DNA of 64,000 nucleotides, from NCBI GenBank assembly GCA_963921825.1, contig OY997591.1, positions 18,285,515 to 18,349,514 of the forward strand, written 5' to 3'. The position numbers and the translations under genes are program-made. Below the pieces are notes generated by a model. It searched no databases. It had not been told where the DNA came from and was given only the letters and a program-made list of their open reading frames with translations. Shown here piece by piece: positions 33,006 to 44,204 of this stretch (positions are counted from its first letter, which is position 1; the number at the start of each line of letters is the position of its first letter). The DNA comes from Erodium maritimum (lineage: Eukaryota > Streptophyta > Magnoliopsida > Geraniales > Geraniaceae).

Positions 33006-34499
33006 GGGCATGGTCATATGCCTCAATTAATTCTAATCTCGCTAAGTTCACTGCTCCTACGACACCACTAAGTGTCACATGCTTTTCTAATCATTGCTAC
33101 GTTCCCGTATCATGCCTTTCAAATATTTGATAACCTAAATAACCCACGACACCCCGGTGTCACATGCAATTCTACAGTTAACTTTCCCTAGTCAGGGCCG
33201 AGATCCGGCTACTTTTCCCTACCTCGTATAAGTCCTCCAAAAGTGCCCAATTAAGCCTCGGCGCGATCGCAGTCACTCGCCTAGTTTCCCTTTGCCTCGG
33301 TCCGCAGCACGATCTAAGAGAACACAAATTTAAGGCACTTTTAAACTAGTATGAATAAACCGAAATTCAATAAACTTAACGCCCAAACTTAACCCCGACA
33401 ATGTCGATCACTCCCAAACTTCCCAATTACTCGACATTGTCGATAAAGGACCCGTAAAGGCCCGATTCGCCCGACATGGGGAATCTGCCCGGGTTTTGTA
33501 AATGTCCTTCCGGGGCTCCAAAAATTCTCGTTTTCATTTCTACGGTCTTAGAATAATTCAAGGATCCCAATGCACTTGACGGAATTGAATTCCGACTTCC
33601 GAGTCAATTAATTAACGTTTAAAGTTTCTAAAACCCGTTAATTACAACCTTTCCAATTTAATTCCAATTTTCGATTCGGTTATGGATAAATGGTCCGGGG
33701 AACGTTTTAAACCACCCGAACACTAAACCCGATCACCCGAGCACGTGGGCCCCACCCGGCCCACTTGGCCGTGGGCCCTAGGGTTTCAATGGGGGCTCGG
33801 CCACCATGGTGGTGGCTGGTCCCAACTCTGGCCAGCCACCCCATGGCCGGCCGGCCACCACCCACGGTGGCCGGAGCTCCTCCCGATCTTCCGGTCACCG
33901 GAACACGTCCAATCTCACCTCCCAACACCTCTAAAACGTCTCTAACAAACCCCCAACCTCACTACAACCCTAACTCATCATTTTTAACCAAACCCTAACA
34001 TGTGAAATTTATCAAAACGACGATCGGTTTAGGTCTTACCAAAGAGGAAGACGAGGGGAAGTAGATTGCTCTTTGCCTTGAGACGATCCAAAGGTTCGAT
34101 CTCCTCCAAACCCTAACTCTTCCTCCTCCTTCTCTCTTCTTCTCCTTCTTCTTCTCTCTCTAAACTCTCCCTTCTCTTTTTCTATTTTTGTTTCTTTATT
34201 TTTTGAGTGCTAGCCGAAACCCCTTGTACCCCTCACCTCTCATTTCCCCCCCAAAACCTAACACCACCACTTGGTTGACAAGTGGCAAGGTGGGTCCCAC
34301 AACTTTTTGGAACAATATCTAGAAAATATTTTCCAATCAGATTCGCGAAAAACGGACGTTTCGGGCCCCGAACGGGCACTTTTTCCAAGAAATTACGAAA
34401 CTTGGCGGGCTGCAAGGAAACGGCTCAACTAAGACCGCTGCGACGACAGCTAAGCCTTTTGGATCCAAAACGGTCCTCGAATGGACCAAAACGTCGCTC

Positions 34500-34737
34500 G
34501 GTTGACTTTTCCAACGAAAAGTCAACATTTCCAGCGAAAAGTCAACATTTCCAGCGAAAAGTCAACATTTCCTAAATTGATCAGAAAGTTGCCCTGAGTC
34601 CCCTGGAACTCATTTTGGTCGATAACGAGGTCAACTTAAGTCCGGTATGACCCTCGGGGTCAATTTAGGTTAAATTAAGTGTCTGTCTTAAAAATTTTAA
34701 ATTTTCCTGTTTTTCGCAGGTTTGACTTTCGTTGACC
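34500..34737 (-). promoter_or_regulatory. Cluster of W-box (TTGAC) cores in the gypsy U3
   Basis: TTGAC or its complement GTCAA occurs at 34502, 34521, 34541, 34561, 34630, 34659, 34722 and 34732, eight cores in 235 bp. Three are in a 20-bp tandem repeat. TTGAC is the core bound by plant WRKY factors. The position at the start of the LTR in transcription direction is where retrotransposon enhancers lie. Binding is inferred, not shown. Confidence 0.5.
34514..34573. repeat. Three tandem copies of a 20-bp unit
   Basis: cgaaaagtcaacatttccag is repeated three times (last copy ends ccta). Each copy carries one GTCAA. Confidence 0.85.
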
Positions 34738-34753
34738 GGGAGTGGTTCTTACA

Positions 34754-34758
34754 AGTTA
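34754..34758. repeat. TSD agtta, right of the minus-strand gypsy
   Basis: Exact copy of 25292-25296. Confidence 0.9.
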
Positions 34759-36366
34759 CCTCTTGTAGTTTCGATGCCTGGTTCGAGACGGGGACCCTTG
34801 ATTAGAAACAATGCCGTGCTCTTTGTGATCGAGGCGCCTCCAACAGGATTCGCCCTCTTCAAGTATCCACACGAATAAGCCCGATGTATGTGTACTAGCA
34901 CTTTTTAACTCTCAACACTTTTGAGAACTCAATGTAAACGGTATATTTTGGTAGAAATATTAGAGAGAAATTTTGTATATCTTACACAGATCACTCCAAT
35001 TAAAAAAAAAATTGCCACTTATCTAAATGTGATATCCAATACCCAAGAAAATAGCACCATTACACTTGTTTCCGTGAAAACCTCAAGCACACCCATTTTG
35101 AAGTCAAAACCGTTACTGTCAAAGCATTACTGTGAATTACGGTCAAAACCGTAAACTTGTTAACTTTTTATTAGCATGACTTACTTAAACCAAAAGTAGA
35201 TGATCTTTTATCATGAATAAAATATTAAAATTTTGAACTCTTTTTAAGTTGTCACCGTGGCTTTTAAAACTAAAAGGAATTAAAAGTTTAAATTTCAAAT
35301 CTCATGTTTCAATAAATAATTACAATATCAAATCTCATTTATACCATTTTTACCAAAATAAATTATTATCTTAAATATAATCTTTTATATTTAAATAATA
35401 ATATAGATAAAAATATATTTATTATATTTATCATATAAATATATAAATATATTTTCACATTTAATTAGACTTTTAAAAGTCCAATTCATTTTGTGCTTGC
35501 TCTATATGTGACCCTACAGGTTCATACAACGGTGGCAGTGAGCCCGAAATCCTCATTTCGTCCACATGTCATAATTGGTCTCTAGCAAGACATTATGACT
35601 ACCCAAAGTTATATGAAGATCGACAATCCGATTCAACCTTTTACCGTTAATATCTTAATCTCTTTGTCATCGATATCTCGATCGAATATAAGGCATAGGA
35701 TCGTCATCCTTATTTTATTCGATCGTTAGTTTCTTGATTTTAAGTATACTGTAAGTGATAACTCATTATCGATTCGCATGGCCATGCATTTCCACAGTCT
35801 TACTTATCAAGGGGCCCAAACGATATCTCTCATATTTACATGAGTGACAAATCCCTTATCAATCGCTCACATTCCTCACATAGATGATTATGTACCCAAC
35901 AACAATCTTTATTATTATCCGGTTAAAGATAACGCTGAATTGTGTCAAGACACAAAACCACCTATGTAGAAATCCATGACGACTATAAGGTCAAAGGACT
36001 TAAGCCATATTACAGTACTGAGAAATATTCATGACAGTTCCTATGTAGTATTCTCACATTGGGTCATCCAATACCATTTCCCTAAATGGCATCTATGATT
36101 TGACTTCATATTCAATATGAATGATCAGTAAAACGTGATCATCAGCCAACATCATATTAGTCTTAGTATACCGATAAGACCAGGGATCATTGGGATAATA
36201 CTCTTTTTCTTCTAAGAGTTTTACTATCAAGTCACGTACTTGATGATCTTAGAAAGAGTCGATTATTCACGCAATTAACATTTAACAAAATGATAATGAA
36301 AGTGTCAATGTATTAATAAATGATAATGTCTACACGAAAAGATTGGCCTAGGGCACAAAACTAGCA
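34759..36366 (-). repeat. Copia 5' LTR, part 2
   Basis: Continues the LTR interrupted at 25296 and ends CTAGCA at 36366, so on the minus strand the LTR begins TGCTAGTTTTGTGCCCTAGG. Reconstructed LTR length is about 1.72 kb. No coding sequence is expected in it, and the short ORFs seen here are not reported. Confidence 0.75.
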
Positions 36367-36371
36367 TCTTC
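36367..36371. repeat. TSD tcttc, right of the nested copia
   Basis: Matches 9478-9482 across 26.9 kb. Confidence 0.65.
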
Positions 36372-36485
36372 TTCTCCGATCTCTTGCTTTCTTATTTGAC
36401 TTTGTTTAGTTATCTCCTTTCAGCATACATGTTATGTTCATACCTCTTTGAGTTTCCTCAAGCGGTCCTTGATTTTGGGTTGACA

Positions 36486-37803
36486 TGTGATGCGGTCGCA
36501 TCTTAGCACTAAAAATGTCACCTTTAGCGGGATTTTATGAGTAATATTAACCCTGTTTGGATCTCACTCTCCTATATTTTACGTGTTTTTAGTATGTCTT
36601 ATGGTTATCAGGTCTCGGAGCGGAATAGGAGCGAAAATACACCAAAAAGGGACATTTTCTAGAAGCTCTGACCTGATGCGTAAAAGGAGCCGGAGCCAGA
36701 AATGGATCCGTCACGGACCCGCACTCAGAACCGTAGTACTGACCGCGGGACACTGTTCAATATCGAGCAAAAAAGCCGACACACTTCCCGTGACTCGCAT
36801 AGAGGTTGTCTTCCCCAACTCGTTTTAGATTCTTTTTGTGCCCTTTATAAGTCAAAATTAGGTTTTTATAGAGGGTATCTTGTACTTGGGCTAAGCTAGG
36901 AAAGGAGGATAGTTGAGAGCTAAGAGAAAAGGAGATTCAAACATTGGAGAACATCATTTGTGATCATAATTGGGTATTGTATTTCTCTGCACTTTTTTAT
37001 TATGAAGTTTGCTTGTTTGTGTTCATCAATGACTTCTTCTTCTTCTTTGTTCATGAATAACTAAACCCCAAGAATCTAGGGTTATAGGGGATTAGAGAAT
37101 TGTTTCTAATATATTGAATGCCATGATATGTGAATGTTGAATGTAATTTAGGGATTATATTTGATTTGTTCGTAATGCTCTATCTCCCGAGTAGACTTGA
37201 TAGATGATTGGAATTGGAATCCAACACTCGGGAGATGAGGGTTTCAATTGGTCTAAAATCAAATATGAATTGGGTTTAAATCTAGACTAGGGATAGCCAG
37301 GTTAACACAATTGCTATAGTCATAGATTATTATCGAAAGCTAGAAATTATCAAGGAACTTAGTGCTTTGGGTCTTCCTACATCGAGATTCGGGAGAACTA
37401 GGTGGTTAGATTCCATTAGGGTCCGAAACAACGGGTGAAGTTAGGACTAGTTTAGAGATAGTTCGTTTCCCCTTAAAATTAGACAACTTCACATCGTCAT
37501 TGGTATTCAGCATATTGAAACAGTCTTTATGAAACCGGACCTTAGATTACTACTCTCTCTTATTTGAACTCATTCTAGTTTTGCTTGCGTACTTGCTCAC
37601 ATTTAATTGTACCGTTTACTTTTTAATGATAGAAAAACCAAAAACCATCTTATTATCGGAATAGCTTAATAACAACTTTAAATAGGATTTGTTTGGTTAA
37701 TGCTCCCTTGGGTACGATAATCCGGAACTTAAAATCCCGAAGTACTACTTAACGATCGGTACGCTTGTCGTGCCATTTTTTGTGCTAAAACCACAGGGTG
37801 TCA
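36486..37803 (+). repeat. Athila/Tat-like gypsy LTR
   Basis: Begins near TGTGATGCGGTCGCATC and ends ...GGGTGTCA, six bases before a primer-binding site. About 1.3 kb, with no ORF of note. The family is inferred from the primer-binding site and the protease fragment at 39.5-40.0 kb. The exact left boundary is uncertain by a few bases. Confidence 0.6.
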
Positions 37804-37809
37804 AGTTAA

Positions 37810-37827
37810 TGGCGCCGCTGCCGAGGA
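37810..37827 (+). other. Athila/Tat-type primer-binding site
   Basis: TGGCGCCGCTGCCGAGGA closely matches the TGGCGCCGTTGCC-type primer-binding site of plant Athila/Tat-Ogre gypsy elements and sits just after an LTR end. Confidence 0.75.
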
Positions 37828-38029
37828 GCAATTGAGCCAACCCTTTTCTATAAATTTGTGTTACGACTATTTCACTTATTTACCTGTCTTTTTAATTTTT
37901 GTTTTACGTTCTGTTCTCATCTTCTGTTGGTTGCTAAGGTTAATTAAGGCTTACGAGATCTAAATCCATTCCAATAAATTTTCTTTGATACAGATTTAAG
38001 AGAAGCAAGAGAGTTAAAGATGCGAGCTT

Positions 38030-39330
38030 TGTGATCGCTATGTAGTCAACAACTGAGTTGCACCTAAGCCCAACATTGTCCGTAACAGGGCTTCCATAAT
38101 GGCCATGATTGGCTTAGGGGCGGGCTGCATGAGTGACACAAAATAGGGCTAAGGGATTTGTCCCTCATATTGAGGTATGGGAAAGATATCGGTTCTCGGC
38201 CGCTTGATCGAGAGTGACTGAAAGTATATCATGGCCATGCATATGATATTGGGTATCATATATTCAGTCATCCCACATATCAAGGAACAATGATTGAGAA
38301 TAATAAGGATGACGGCTATATGCCTTATCTCAATCAGGATATCAGTGATAAAAGGATAGTGACATAAACGACGGAAATGTTAGAATCGACGAGGTCGATT
38401 CGTTATGCAGTGTCAGAGAATACTAAAGTCTAATTAGTTGTCACTTATATAAGATAAAGTAAAATGATATTTTTCGTTGATCTATTGACATGCATAAACC
38501 TAAGGGTCACACCAGAGGATGAAACCCATTAACACATTTATGGAGAATGACCAAAAGGGAGTTTTCTCGGGACATGACCAAAACTAGGTTTGAGGTCATG
38601 TGCCCCTAAGTGAATAGGACTTAATGGATAGAGACAAGGCTGGGAGTCTTGGATTGATCACGTCGGATAATGTTGGACATTTCTGGTATGGAAGGCTTGG
38701 AGGCAATGAGCGCGTTACGGGACCTCGTTGAGAATGGCCACGCGCCAAGGCTCATGGAACTAATTAATCAAGTATTGATTAATTAGTAATAAGTAAGAAA
38801 GACAAGGATTAAGGTGTTGGTGACTCACCACCTAACCCCATCTTGTCTAGCCTTACTTAGCACCATACTTTTCTTAGTTCACACCATGCTTTTCTACATC
38901 ATACTTGTCCTATATTGTTGTTTATTATATTGATGGGATAATTAAGTCATCTTATTCAATATAACAAAAACACAAGACAAGGATGGTGGACAACTTCTTC
39001 ATCTTCTCTTTCAAGGTTTTTCTCCATTCTTGGTGTTCTTGAGTTCTCTTCACAAGAACTACGTGGCTTTGATTCCTAGGAGAAAACGTAGACGTCTTGG
39101 AGACTCAAGCCGGTCATCTTTTCTTGGTGTGCTTGAACAAATAGAGAAGAAAAGGTGCAGAATTTTCTGCAATATTTTTGTCCGAGCAGCCACCTTCATG
39201 AGCTCGATCGGAGGTTCATCCAAGGTCCGATGAAGCTGATTTTTGGAGTGAATGTATCTAATCTTTGCTAGTTTTTCCTTGTATGGTCTCGGGATTTATT
39301 TGCCTCCACTGTGAGTATGTATTCATACCC
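38030..39330 (+). repeat. Copia-like LTR sequence inside the Athila leader
   Basis: Includes ataaggatgacggctatatg then ccttatctcaatcaggatatc, similar to the reverse complement of the copia LTR near 35650-35720. No copia coding sequence accompanies it, so it looks like a solo LTR of a related copia family. I could not fix its ends or TSD. Confidence 0.45.
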
Positions 39331-39505
39331 TTTACCGAGACCCAACACCTCCAAGATATCTTTGTGATTATAAGAAGTGGCAAGGTAGTGGAACCAGAAG
39401 ATACGGAAAGTGAGAAAGACGTACCACAAGAAGTCTCTAGAGCAAATTCAAGAGTAAGAGCAAGGAGGCTTAACAGAGGTAGTACGCAGAGACCGCTCTA
39501 CAAGT

Positions 39506-40025
39506 AAGAAGGTAAGGGAGCCCGTGGTTGATTCAAAAACTCGTACTCCACCTCTTCATTTCCCTTCTGTTGCCAAGAAATCTAAACATGATGATCAATA
39601 TGCTAAATTCTTGAGTGTGTTTAGAAAGCTTGAGATTAATATTCTTTTTCTAAATGAAATTAAAAGTTTGCCTATTTATGCCAAAATTTTGAATGATATT
39701 ATATCTAACAAGAGGAAGTTAAATGTGAATGAAAGGGTGAATTTAGATGAGTAGTGTTCTGTTATCTTACAGAATAAACTTCCTCCTAAATTGAAAGACT
39801 CGGGTATCTTTACTATACCATGTGCAATAAGGACCCTTTCATTTGCAAAAGCTTTATGCGATTTAGGGGCTAGTATAAATTTGATGCCCTTAAATATTTT
39901 TAAGAAATTAGGATTAAAAGAAGAACTGAAACCAACTTAACTGATAGATCTATTAAGTGCCCTAGAGGGATTGTGGAAGAAATGTTGGTGAAAGTTGATA
40001 AATTTATTTTACCTGCTAACATTAC
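39506..40025 (+). pseudogene. Athila/Tat-like gag-pol (protease) fragment
   Basis: Translation with two stops gives FPSVAKKSKHDDQYAKFLSV, FRKLEINILFLNEIKSLPIY, AKILNDIISNKRKLNVNE, then CSVILQNKLPPKLKDSGIFT and ALCDLGASINLMPLNIFKKL. This is the Athila-type protease with DLGAS in the active site. A stop (TAG) falls just before the CSVILQ block. The element is cut near 40025, where the SMP gene promoter begins. Confidence 0.8.
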
Positions 40026-40063
40026 CCTGGGATACATCTGTTCTTAAAATGCTTCGAAATAGC

Positions 40064-40069
40064 CACGTG
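40064..40069. promoter_or_regulatory. G-box/ABRE-like CACGTG upstream of the SMP gene
   Basis: gCCACGTGTCa is an ABA-response-type element about 200 bp upstream of the SMP ORF. A second CACGTG is at 40226-40231. Such boxes are common in LEA gene promoters. Confidence 0.5.
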
Positions 40070-40262
40070 TCAATCGATCTACTCCCCAAACAAACATACT
40101 CTTACTCTCTCTGATCGTCTTTCCACAATTAATTTTGATAATCTTAGCGATCCAACAAAATTTAAGAACACTCCAAAACCCAACACATGAGCATATCGAC
40201 CTCGTCATCGTAGTGTTGTCATGTTCACGTGGGTAATGCAGAACGGCATCGAGATCGATCAT

Positions 40263-41304
40263 GAGTAGAAAGGTGGATAAAGCTAGCAAATACGGCGACG
40301 TTTTCAAGGTGTCCGAATGCTGGCAGAGAAAGCCGTTTCGCCACAAGGCGCGACCATGATGCAGAAGGCGGAAGGAATGGTGTTCGGGCATGGACCCGCT
40401 TCCCTCATGCAGTCCGCTGCTTTGCGGAACCAGAGAGCCGGACACGTACGCCAAACCGACGCCACTGATCTCACTGCTGACGGCGACGTCACTGTAATCG
40501 AGTCTGAACATCTCGATTCTCGTATTATAACTGAATCGTTTGCCGGGCAAGTCATGTCCTTTTTTTTCTCATTCTTCATTTATATATTCCTTGCTAGGTT
40601 GCAAGTCACACACACCAAAATGATACTAAATTTAATGAGCTATCATTTTTCACAATCGTCAAGTAGGAGGACCACAAGTTACAAAATATAAATACCTCAT
40701 TATATGTTTCTGTAGTTGTCCGACAATAACAATTGATTGTAAAGGTTGATATGATATAATATGAAGATTGGGTATAGATCATAAATCTAGTGCGTTTGTA
40801 AATGGTAGGTAGTTAGAAAGTATACGCATCCAGCACCAGTACTCCACGGGACAGAAGGGTCGCCTTTTATAGAACAGACAGGAATAACGGTAGTAACCAT
40901 TGGGGAATAACTGGAAGCAAGCGCTAATTCGGTAGAAGACAAGCCTGTGGATAGGAGCGATGTCGCCGCCATTCAAGCGGCAGAGGTGAGAGCCACCGGT
41001 AGTGTGATGGTTCCACCTGGGCTTGCTGCTTCAAACGCTAGGGCTAAGCATGAGGAGGACAATATTATGTTAAATGCACTTCTTTCTTTAAGTCATCGAG
41101 GTGTAAAAAGGTGTAGTAGTTGGTTATTGCAAATTCAGCATATATAAATGTAATTGATACAACCAATTAATGCGGGTGCAGGTTGCGGTAAAAAAATTAC
41201 GTACCGTCACCGAGAGGATGCTACAGGACAAAAGAAGGCAAGACCACGACATGAGGGGTAGCCGAGTCTGTAGCAGCAGCTGCTAGGCTAAATGAGCGCT
41301 GAGA
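40263..41304 (+). pseudogene. Seed maturation protein (LEA D-34/SMP family), degraded
   Basis: Two exons are readable. Exon 1 (40263-~40550) starts MSRKVDKASKYGDVFKVS, then after a frameshift LAEKAVSPQGATMMQKAEGM, ASLMQSAALRNQRAGHV and SRIITESFAGQV. Exon 2 (~40815-41304) has TVVTIGE, a TAA in place of Ala, LEASANSVEDKPVDRSDVAA, IQAAEVRATG, PPGLAASNARAKHEEDN, a one-base shift at the VTREDA motif and the C-terminal VAESVAAAARLNER and TGA. The order matches SMP-domain LEA proteins, which accumulate in dry seeds. At least two frameshifts and one in-frame stop mark it as a pseudogene, and the repeated SMP layout is otherwise preserved. Confidence 0.85.
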
Positions 41305-41358
41305 AAGGAAAAAATATGATTCATTAGCTTTAAATTAAGTATGCTGCTAACTTCAGGA

Positions 41359-42090
41359 TAGGGGTGTCCGGAATTGGCCCGTAACTCAGCTTATGCGGTC
41401 AATCCGACCCACTCAGCCTCAGTGGGTTTGCCCCCATGGGTCACATGGAGGGGCCCGGGTTCAAAAATACTAAACCTGGAGCGAGCGGTTCGGGTAGTGG
41501 GTCCGTGACATGGTTTCCTACTTAACCCGGACCATCCAGATATGGTACAAGTCCAAGGCCAAATGTCATACTCTTACAATTTTATTTACTTTTCCAGATA
41601 AAGATGAAGATTGATGGCTTGAGATTTTGAAGCTGATAACCAATTTTGTGATAGAACATGTCGTAGTTTTGTGTTGAGTTGAACTCATCTTTTGTAATCG
41701 TAATCTGTTTTTGGTCAATTTGAACTCCCTATTTGTCGTTTGTAATCCTTGAACCCTTTTTAAAATTTCAATAGCGTAGAGAGTTTTTTCATCATTAAGA
41801 AATGACCAAATTGAGAGCTTCTAAACTCTCTTTGTTGACTTTTTAATGGTTTTTTGGGTAATGAAAAAAATATTAGAAAGTATATGTGCTACTACTTATG
41901 GTTAATGTGATTAGTTGTTAACAAATTCGGATGGGTTGGTCCAACCCGGTGAACCGGCCCATAATCCGGATAGACGGGTTCAAAGGTCCCTTTTTGGGCT
42001 TGGGCCAAGAGTGGGTTAAACTTTTTGAACCCGATCACTCCGGGCCGGTTCAAAAATTTGGCCTCGGGGCCCGGCCCATGGATACCCCTA
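41359..42090. mobile_element. hAT-like non-autonomous element, about 730 bp
   Basis: Left end TAGGGGTGTCCGG and right end GGATACCCCTA are imperfect terminal inverted repeats. Subterminal ggcccg/cgggcc stretches continue the symmetry. The 8-bp flanks cttcagga and acccagga agree at five adjacent positions. No transposase is encoded. TAGGGGTG ends with an 8-bp duplication are hAT-like; the mismatched flanks keep confidence moderate. Confidence 0.5.
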
Positions 42091-42211
42091 ACCCAGGACA
42101 TTGTTTTTTTCGTTAGTAAATAGGACCATGTGTATGGATAAAACCAATAACTATTAATACTTCCAATCTAGCTTTGATTTGTTAGGACTTTTGTATCTTG
42201 CAATATTTACA

Positions 42212-42220
42212 TTTATAACA
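42212..42220. repeat. TSD tttataaca, left of LINE copy 2
   Basis: Repeated at 43472-43480. The match extends into the T-run to 13 bases. Confidence 0.6.
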
Positions 42221-43471
42221 TTTTTTTTTGGCGAAAGTTGTAAATTTCATTAAACTTCAAAAATCAAAACAACGATGTGCATCAAGGAACAAGCCCTTTG
42301 ACCACTAAAGAATGGCAGTACGGAACCGAAGTTCACCAATCCTTGTACTACTAGAACCGCCACTGACGGTGTTTGGATGCCATATGGGCCAACAAGAAAA
42401 ACGAGTGCGAAGATGGTACTGAAGGTCTTGCTCCAAAAATTGTCGCAACAGTAATGGCCAAGGATTTCTCCAATAGTAGTGGGAGGCAAAGAATCGTCCT
42501 GGGACCCCTCCCTGGGCCAGTCCGTGATGCCTGGCCGACCTACCATTCCTCCTAGCGTGGCTGCTTCCCCGCCCTTGCCTGGTCATCCCTAGGTGCTCCA
42601 ACTGTTGTACGCACCAGTGGTGACAAACCCCGGACATGCGCCCATAGTTGCACCCGATCCAACTCTTGCAATGCCTGAGCACATGGATCTAGGTCGCCTA
42701 ACAGCAGGGCCCGGCCATCAAAACACCAAGGTTCGTGATTCCGAACTCATGACTGAGCCTCAGCTGATCTGAAGTAGAACCCAAAGGTGTCCGGCCCTAG
42801 AGCCTTAGCCATTGTCCTAGGAAGATCGTCCATGGGCGCTTTTCCTTTAGTCGGGTCCCTCTGCAGTGGCGGTGCCACAAGAGTACCATATGTAGAGCGA
42901 ACCGTCGTCGTAGGGATCACACCCCCTTGGATTAGAGGAGGCAGAGCAAGGTCATGGCTAGGGTTTGGTGGTGGCGGCGTGGGAGCAAGGCCATGGATAG
43001 GGTTTAGTGGTGGCGGCATGGGAGGTTACACCCGGGGGTTGCGTGAGGATGAAGCAACAGGGGCACGCCTAGGTTGTCTTCGTTTCGGTGGTATTAGAGG
43101 CGGCAGGGACTGAGCTCCCATGGAGAAAAGGACGATCTCCGTCAACGCATTTGGGATTACCAGTGCACCGGGAGAAGAAGGGGGTAAAGAAGACGGAGCC
43201 GAGGTAGAGTGCTTAGGGTGTCTCTATCGGCGTGTCTTCTCCCCCACACCGAGCGCGGCCTACAGGGGATTGGATAGGGCCATGCCAGGCGCAACAGAAC
43301 CGACAAGGGTCACATGTGCAATGGAAGCCCCTGCAACAGATGGTAGTGAGGCAGGTGGCGAAGCAACGGCGGTGGCAGAAGGGAGGAGCTCCATAGAATC
43401 GCAGGGTGCGTCTAGGGCTAGAGTAGGTCTCAATAACGAGAGAGTTTTCTTTGGTTTCGCATGGTCTTTTT
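42221..43471 (-). mobile_element. ORF1-only LINE-like element, copy 2, with TSD
   Basis: A minus-strand copy bounded by tttataaca duplications, with its A-tail as the T-run at 42221-42229. Its 3' part matches copies 1 and 3 (a block like gggaggggtccc followed by tgcctcccac, and tacaactttcgccaaaaaa at the end). ORF1 remnants include PPLQRDPTKGKAPMDDLPRT and a DUF4283-like LWAHVRGLSPLV near 42600-42640. Sequence equivalent to the zinc knuckle is deleted (LWAHVRG joins DQARAGKQP-like sequence). No ORF2 is present. Confidence 0.7.
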
Positions 43472-43480
43472 TTTATAACA
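43472..43480. repeat. TSD tttataaca, right of LINE copy 2
   Basis: Matches 42212-42220. Confidence 0.6.
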
Positions 43481-43669
43481 TTTTGTTACACCTTCTTTTT
43501 GTTTCGTATTAAGACATGTTGAGTTATTCCCTTAAAACAATTCGAATAACCACATTCCTATCATCAAACCACAATCATATTGTGATTAAACTCATCTGTT
43601 CTTAACAAAATTACATGTACTTCATAACCATGATACCCATTAGATTTCATCTGAATGAATTATTGCAAA

Positions 43670-43674
43670 ACATA
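43670..43674. repeat. TSD acata, left of the solo LTR
   Basis: acata precedes TGTCACG and is matched at 46719-46723. Confidence 0.85.
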
Positions 43675-44204
43675 TGTCACGCCCCAATTTCAGCGAACCG
43701 AAACTAGGGACGCGAACGTTTAAAAAGTTACAAAACTGAAACCTGTTTTCGATAAATCACCTAAAAAGTCAGTTTAGTTCCACAAAAGAATAATATTTAC
43801 ATCTCAAAATAAAAGTCCCACACTTGGACAAAACGAGATACACGCCTCTAGACTCAAACACCCAGCAACCCGCTTCAAGCTCTTCAAGCTTCAGAAGCTC
43901 ACCTAGTCCAGACTACGAACGGTACCTGTAGGAAAAGCAGCTAGGGGTGAGCGTTCGCTCACCACCACAGATAACATACTGACTATGGCATAATTAGTAG
44001 ACAAAGCCGATGACACCAACAACGACTCAAGACACCCACACGACCGGTCTTTTCCTCAACTGACTCAACACACGGACACGTTATGTAGACCCCACACTAC
44101 GATCGACGACCTCCTCCAAGACACGACTGACCACACAATACCAAACAAGATCACAAAGGATCGCAAACCAGCTGCTCAGTAACCAATCTCTGTATCCTGC
44201 CCTT

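Larger units (their letters stand above)
25297..34753 (-). mobile_element. Young Ty3/gypsy element, 9.46 kb, inserted in the copia LTR
   Basis: Bounded by TGTCACG at 25297 and TTCTTACA at 34753 with a perfect agtta duplication. On the minus strand the order is 5' LTR (34753-31847), primer-binding site, repeat-rich leader, gag, protease, reverse transcriptase, RNase H and a truncated 3' LTR (27030-25297). Integrase, polypurine tract and the start of the 3' LTR are deleted, so it is non-autonomous. The two LTRs are nearly identical over 1734 bp with no net indel, which points to recent insertion. Confidence 0.9.
31847..34753 (-). repeat. Gypsy 5' LTR, complete, 2907 bp
   Basis: Runs from TGTCACG (31847) to TTCTTACA (34753). 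In transcription direction it begins with a U3 rich in TTGAC cores (34500-34736), passes a GC-rich stretch with ggccggccgg (33720-33900) and ends with the tandem and hairpin blocks seen in all LTRs of this family. Confidence 0.9.
9483..36366 (-). mobile_element. Nested Ty1/copia element, expanded to about 27 kb
   Basis: A minus-strand copia element. Its LTR boundary TGTTGGGTTTTAACAAACG is found at 9483 and at 25186. The far right LTR end CTAGCA is at 36366, and matching tcttc duplications flank 9483 and 36366. The internal region (21008-25184) encodes gag and part of pol on the minus strand, with an initiator-Met-type primer-binding site. Three later insertions expand it: a Helitron-like segment in the left LTR, a plus-strand gypsy in the reverse transcriptase, and a minus-strand gypsy in the right LTR. 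The region between the Helitron and the first gypsy must have lost the rest of pol and of the left LTR. Confidence 0.7.

Noticed and set aside
40044..40579. Minus-strand ORFs of 168 and 91 codons
   Set aside because: Shadows of the plus-strand SMP exon 1, whose translation matches a known family.
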